Shown in pieces: positions 4,412 to 5,098 of a stretch of 5,098 bases of DNA. A program made the translations under genes and the position numbers. The notes beneath the pieces are model-generated. The model was not told the origin of the DNA. It saw only the letters and a program-made list of their open reading frames with translations, and searched no databases. Origin of the DNA: Colimorpha sp045639845 (lineage in GTDB: Bacteria > Bacteroidota > Bacteroidia > Bacteroidales > P3); NCBI GenBank assembly GCA_045639845.1, contig JAZUDW010000067.1, positions 1 to 5,098 on the forward strand. Reading direction: 5' to 3'. Position 1 is the first letter of the stretch. Each line of letters begins with the position of its first letter.

Positions 4412-5098
4412 ATGAAACAGCTTATCGAATGCGTGCCTAATATCAGCGAAGGCCGCGACATGAATATTGTAAACCAAGTAACTGCCGAAATCGAAAAGGT
4501 TGAAGGCGTTAAACTTCTCGACGTAGATCCCGGTGCTACTACCAACCGTACTGTTATCACTTTCGTTGGTGAGCCCGAGCAAGTGTGCGAGGCTGCTTTC
4601 CGTGTGGTGAAAAAAGCTGCCGAACTCATCGACATGCGTCAACATCATGGTGCTCACCCCCGTCAGGGTGCTACCGATGTATGCCCCCTCATCCCTGTAA
4701 GCAACATCTCTATGGAAGAGGTGGTAGAATATGCACACAAGCTGGCCAAACGTCTTGGCGACGAACTCGAGGTGCCTATCTATTGCTATGAGAATGCCGC
4801 TTTCATCCCCGAGCGTCGCAATCTCGCTTATTGCCGCACTGGTGAATACGAGTCGCTTAGCAGCCGTCTTGGTACCGAACAGTGGAAACCTGACTTCGGC
4901 CCCAATGCTTGGAACGACCACACCGCTCAGACTGGTGCTACCCAGGTTGGCGCTCGCGACTTCCTCGTTGCTATCAACTACAACCTCAACACCACCTCTA
5001 CCCGTCGTGCCAACGCCATCGCTTTCGACGTTCGCGAGAAAGGCCGCCCCAAACGCGAAGGCGGTTCTCCTATCGGAAAACCTATGAAAGATGAGAAT
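4412..5098 (+). CDS. ftcD: Glutamate formimidoyltransferase, 5' part
   Basis: The frame from 4412 is open to the window end (229 codons, no stop), so the gene is truncated by the edge. The product is the formiminotransferase domain of FtcD, which moves the formimino group from N-formimino-L-glutamate to tetrahydrofolate in histidine breakdown. Visible family features are the N-terminus IECVPNISEGRD, DPGATTNRTVITF (39-51), and QHHGAHPRQGATDVCPLIP (77-95), where His82 matches the catalytic histidine known at position 82 in mammalian FTCD. RRNLAY (135-140), DFGP (161-164) and AINYNLNT (187-194) are also present. Whether a cyclodeaminase domain is fused at the C-terminus cannot be seen. The gene lies 113 bp after mmdC on the same strand. 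I see no clear promoter or terminator in that gap, which is very A/T-rich just before the ATG. Confidence 0.93.
   Translation, partial: MKQLIECVPNISEGRDMNIVNQVTAEIEKVEGVKLLDVDPGATTNRTVITFVGEPEQVCEAAFRVVKKAAELIDMRQHHGAHPRQGATDVCPLIPVSNISMEEVVEYAHKLAKRLGDELEVPIYCYENAAFIPERRNLAYCRTGEYESLSSRLGTEQWKPDFGPNAWNDHTAQTGATQVGARDFLVAINYNLNTTSTRRANAIAFDVREKGRPKREGGSPIGKPMKDEN

Overview
This window looks like part of a Bacteroidales chromosome. The evidence is threefold: promoter-like sites of the Bacteroidetes form TTG/TTTG-N19-TAnnTTTG, start codons preceded by A/T-rich sequence with no clear Shine-Dalgarno, and the gene content, which is a biotin-dependent methylmalonyl-CoA decarboxylase-type cluster next to a formiminotransferase. 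The genus cannot be fixed from the sequence alone.

Layout: (1) 1-358, minus strand: the N-terminal part of a lipoprotein gene that runs off the left edge; its start codon lies in the loop of a perfect 13-bp inverted repeat. (2) 359-1490: about 1.1 kb without a convincing gene but rich in structure. It is bracketed by a 33-bp inverted repeat (567-599 and 1255-1287, 32/33 matching), and each arm is itself a complete outward-facing Bacteroidetes promoter. Between the arms lie an open frame of no recognisable family, a 21-nt repeat array forming a 64-nt interrupted palindrome, and a second 22/23-nt array. The right arm is the likely promoter of the mmd cluster and leaves a leader of about 200 nt containing mutually exclusive hairpins. 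(3) 1491-4298, plus strand: mmdA (carboxyltransferase), a small very Cys-rich lipoprotein, a 67-residue protein resembling the C-terminal part of decarboxylase delta/gamma subunits (epsilon-like), and mmdC (biotin carrier). (4) 4412-5098, plus strand: the 5' part of ftcD, truncated by the window edge.

How the genes fit together: MmdA would move the carboxyl group of (S)-methylmalonyl-CoA onto the biotin on MmdC. In classical systems a membrane beta subunit then decarboxylates carboxybiotin and exports Na+. This belongs to succinate-to-propionate fermentation. No beta subunit, membrane-anchoring delta subunit or biotin carboxylase is seen here, so they must lie elsewhere or the complex is unusual. 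FtcD belongs to histidine/formiminoglutamate degradation.

Most worth a second look: the promoter-bearing inverted repeat and the repeats it encloses, the switch-like mmdA leader, the Cys-rich lipoprotein inside the mmd cluster, and the hairpin over the lipoprotein start codon.
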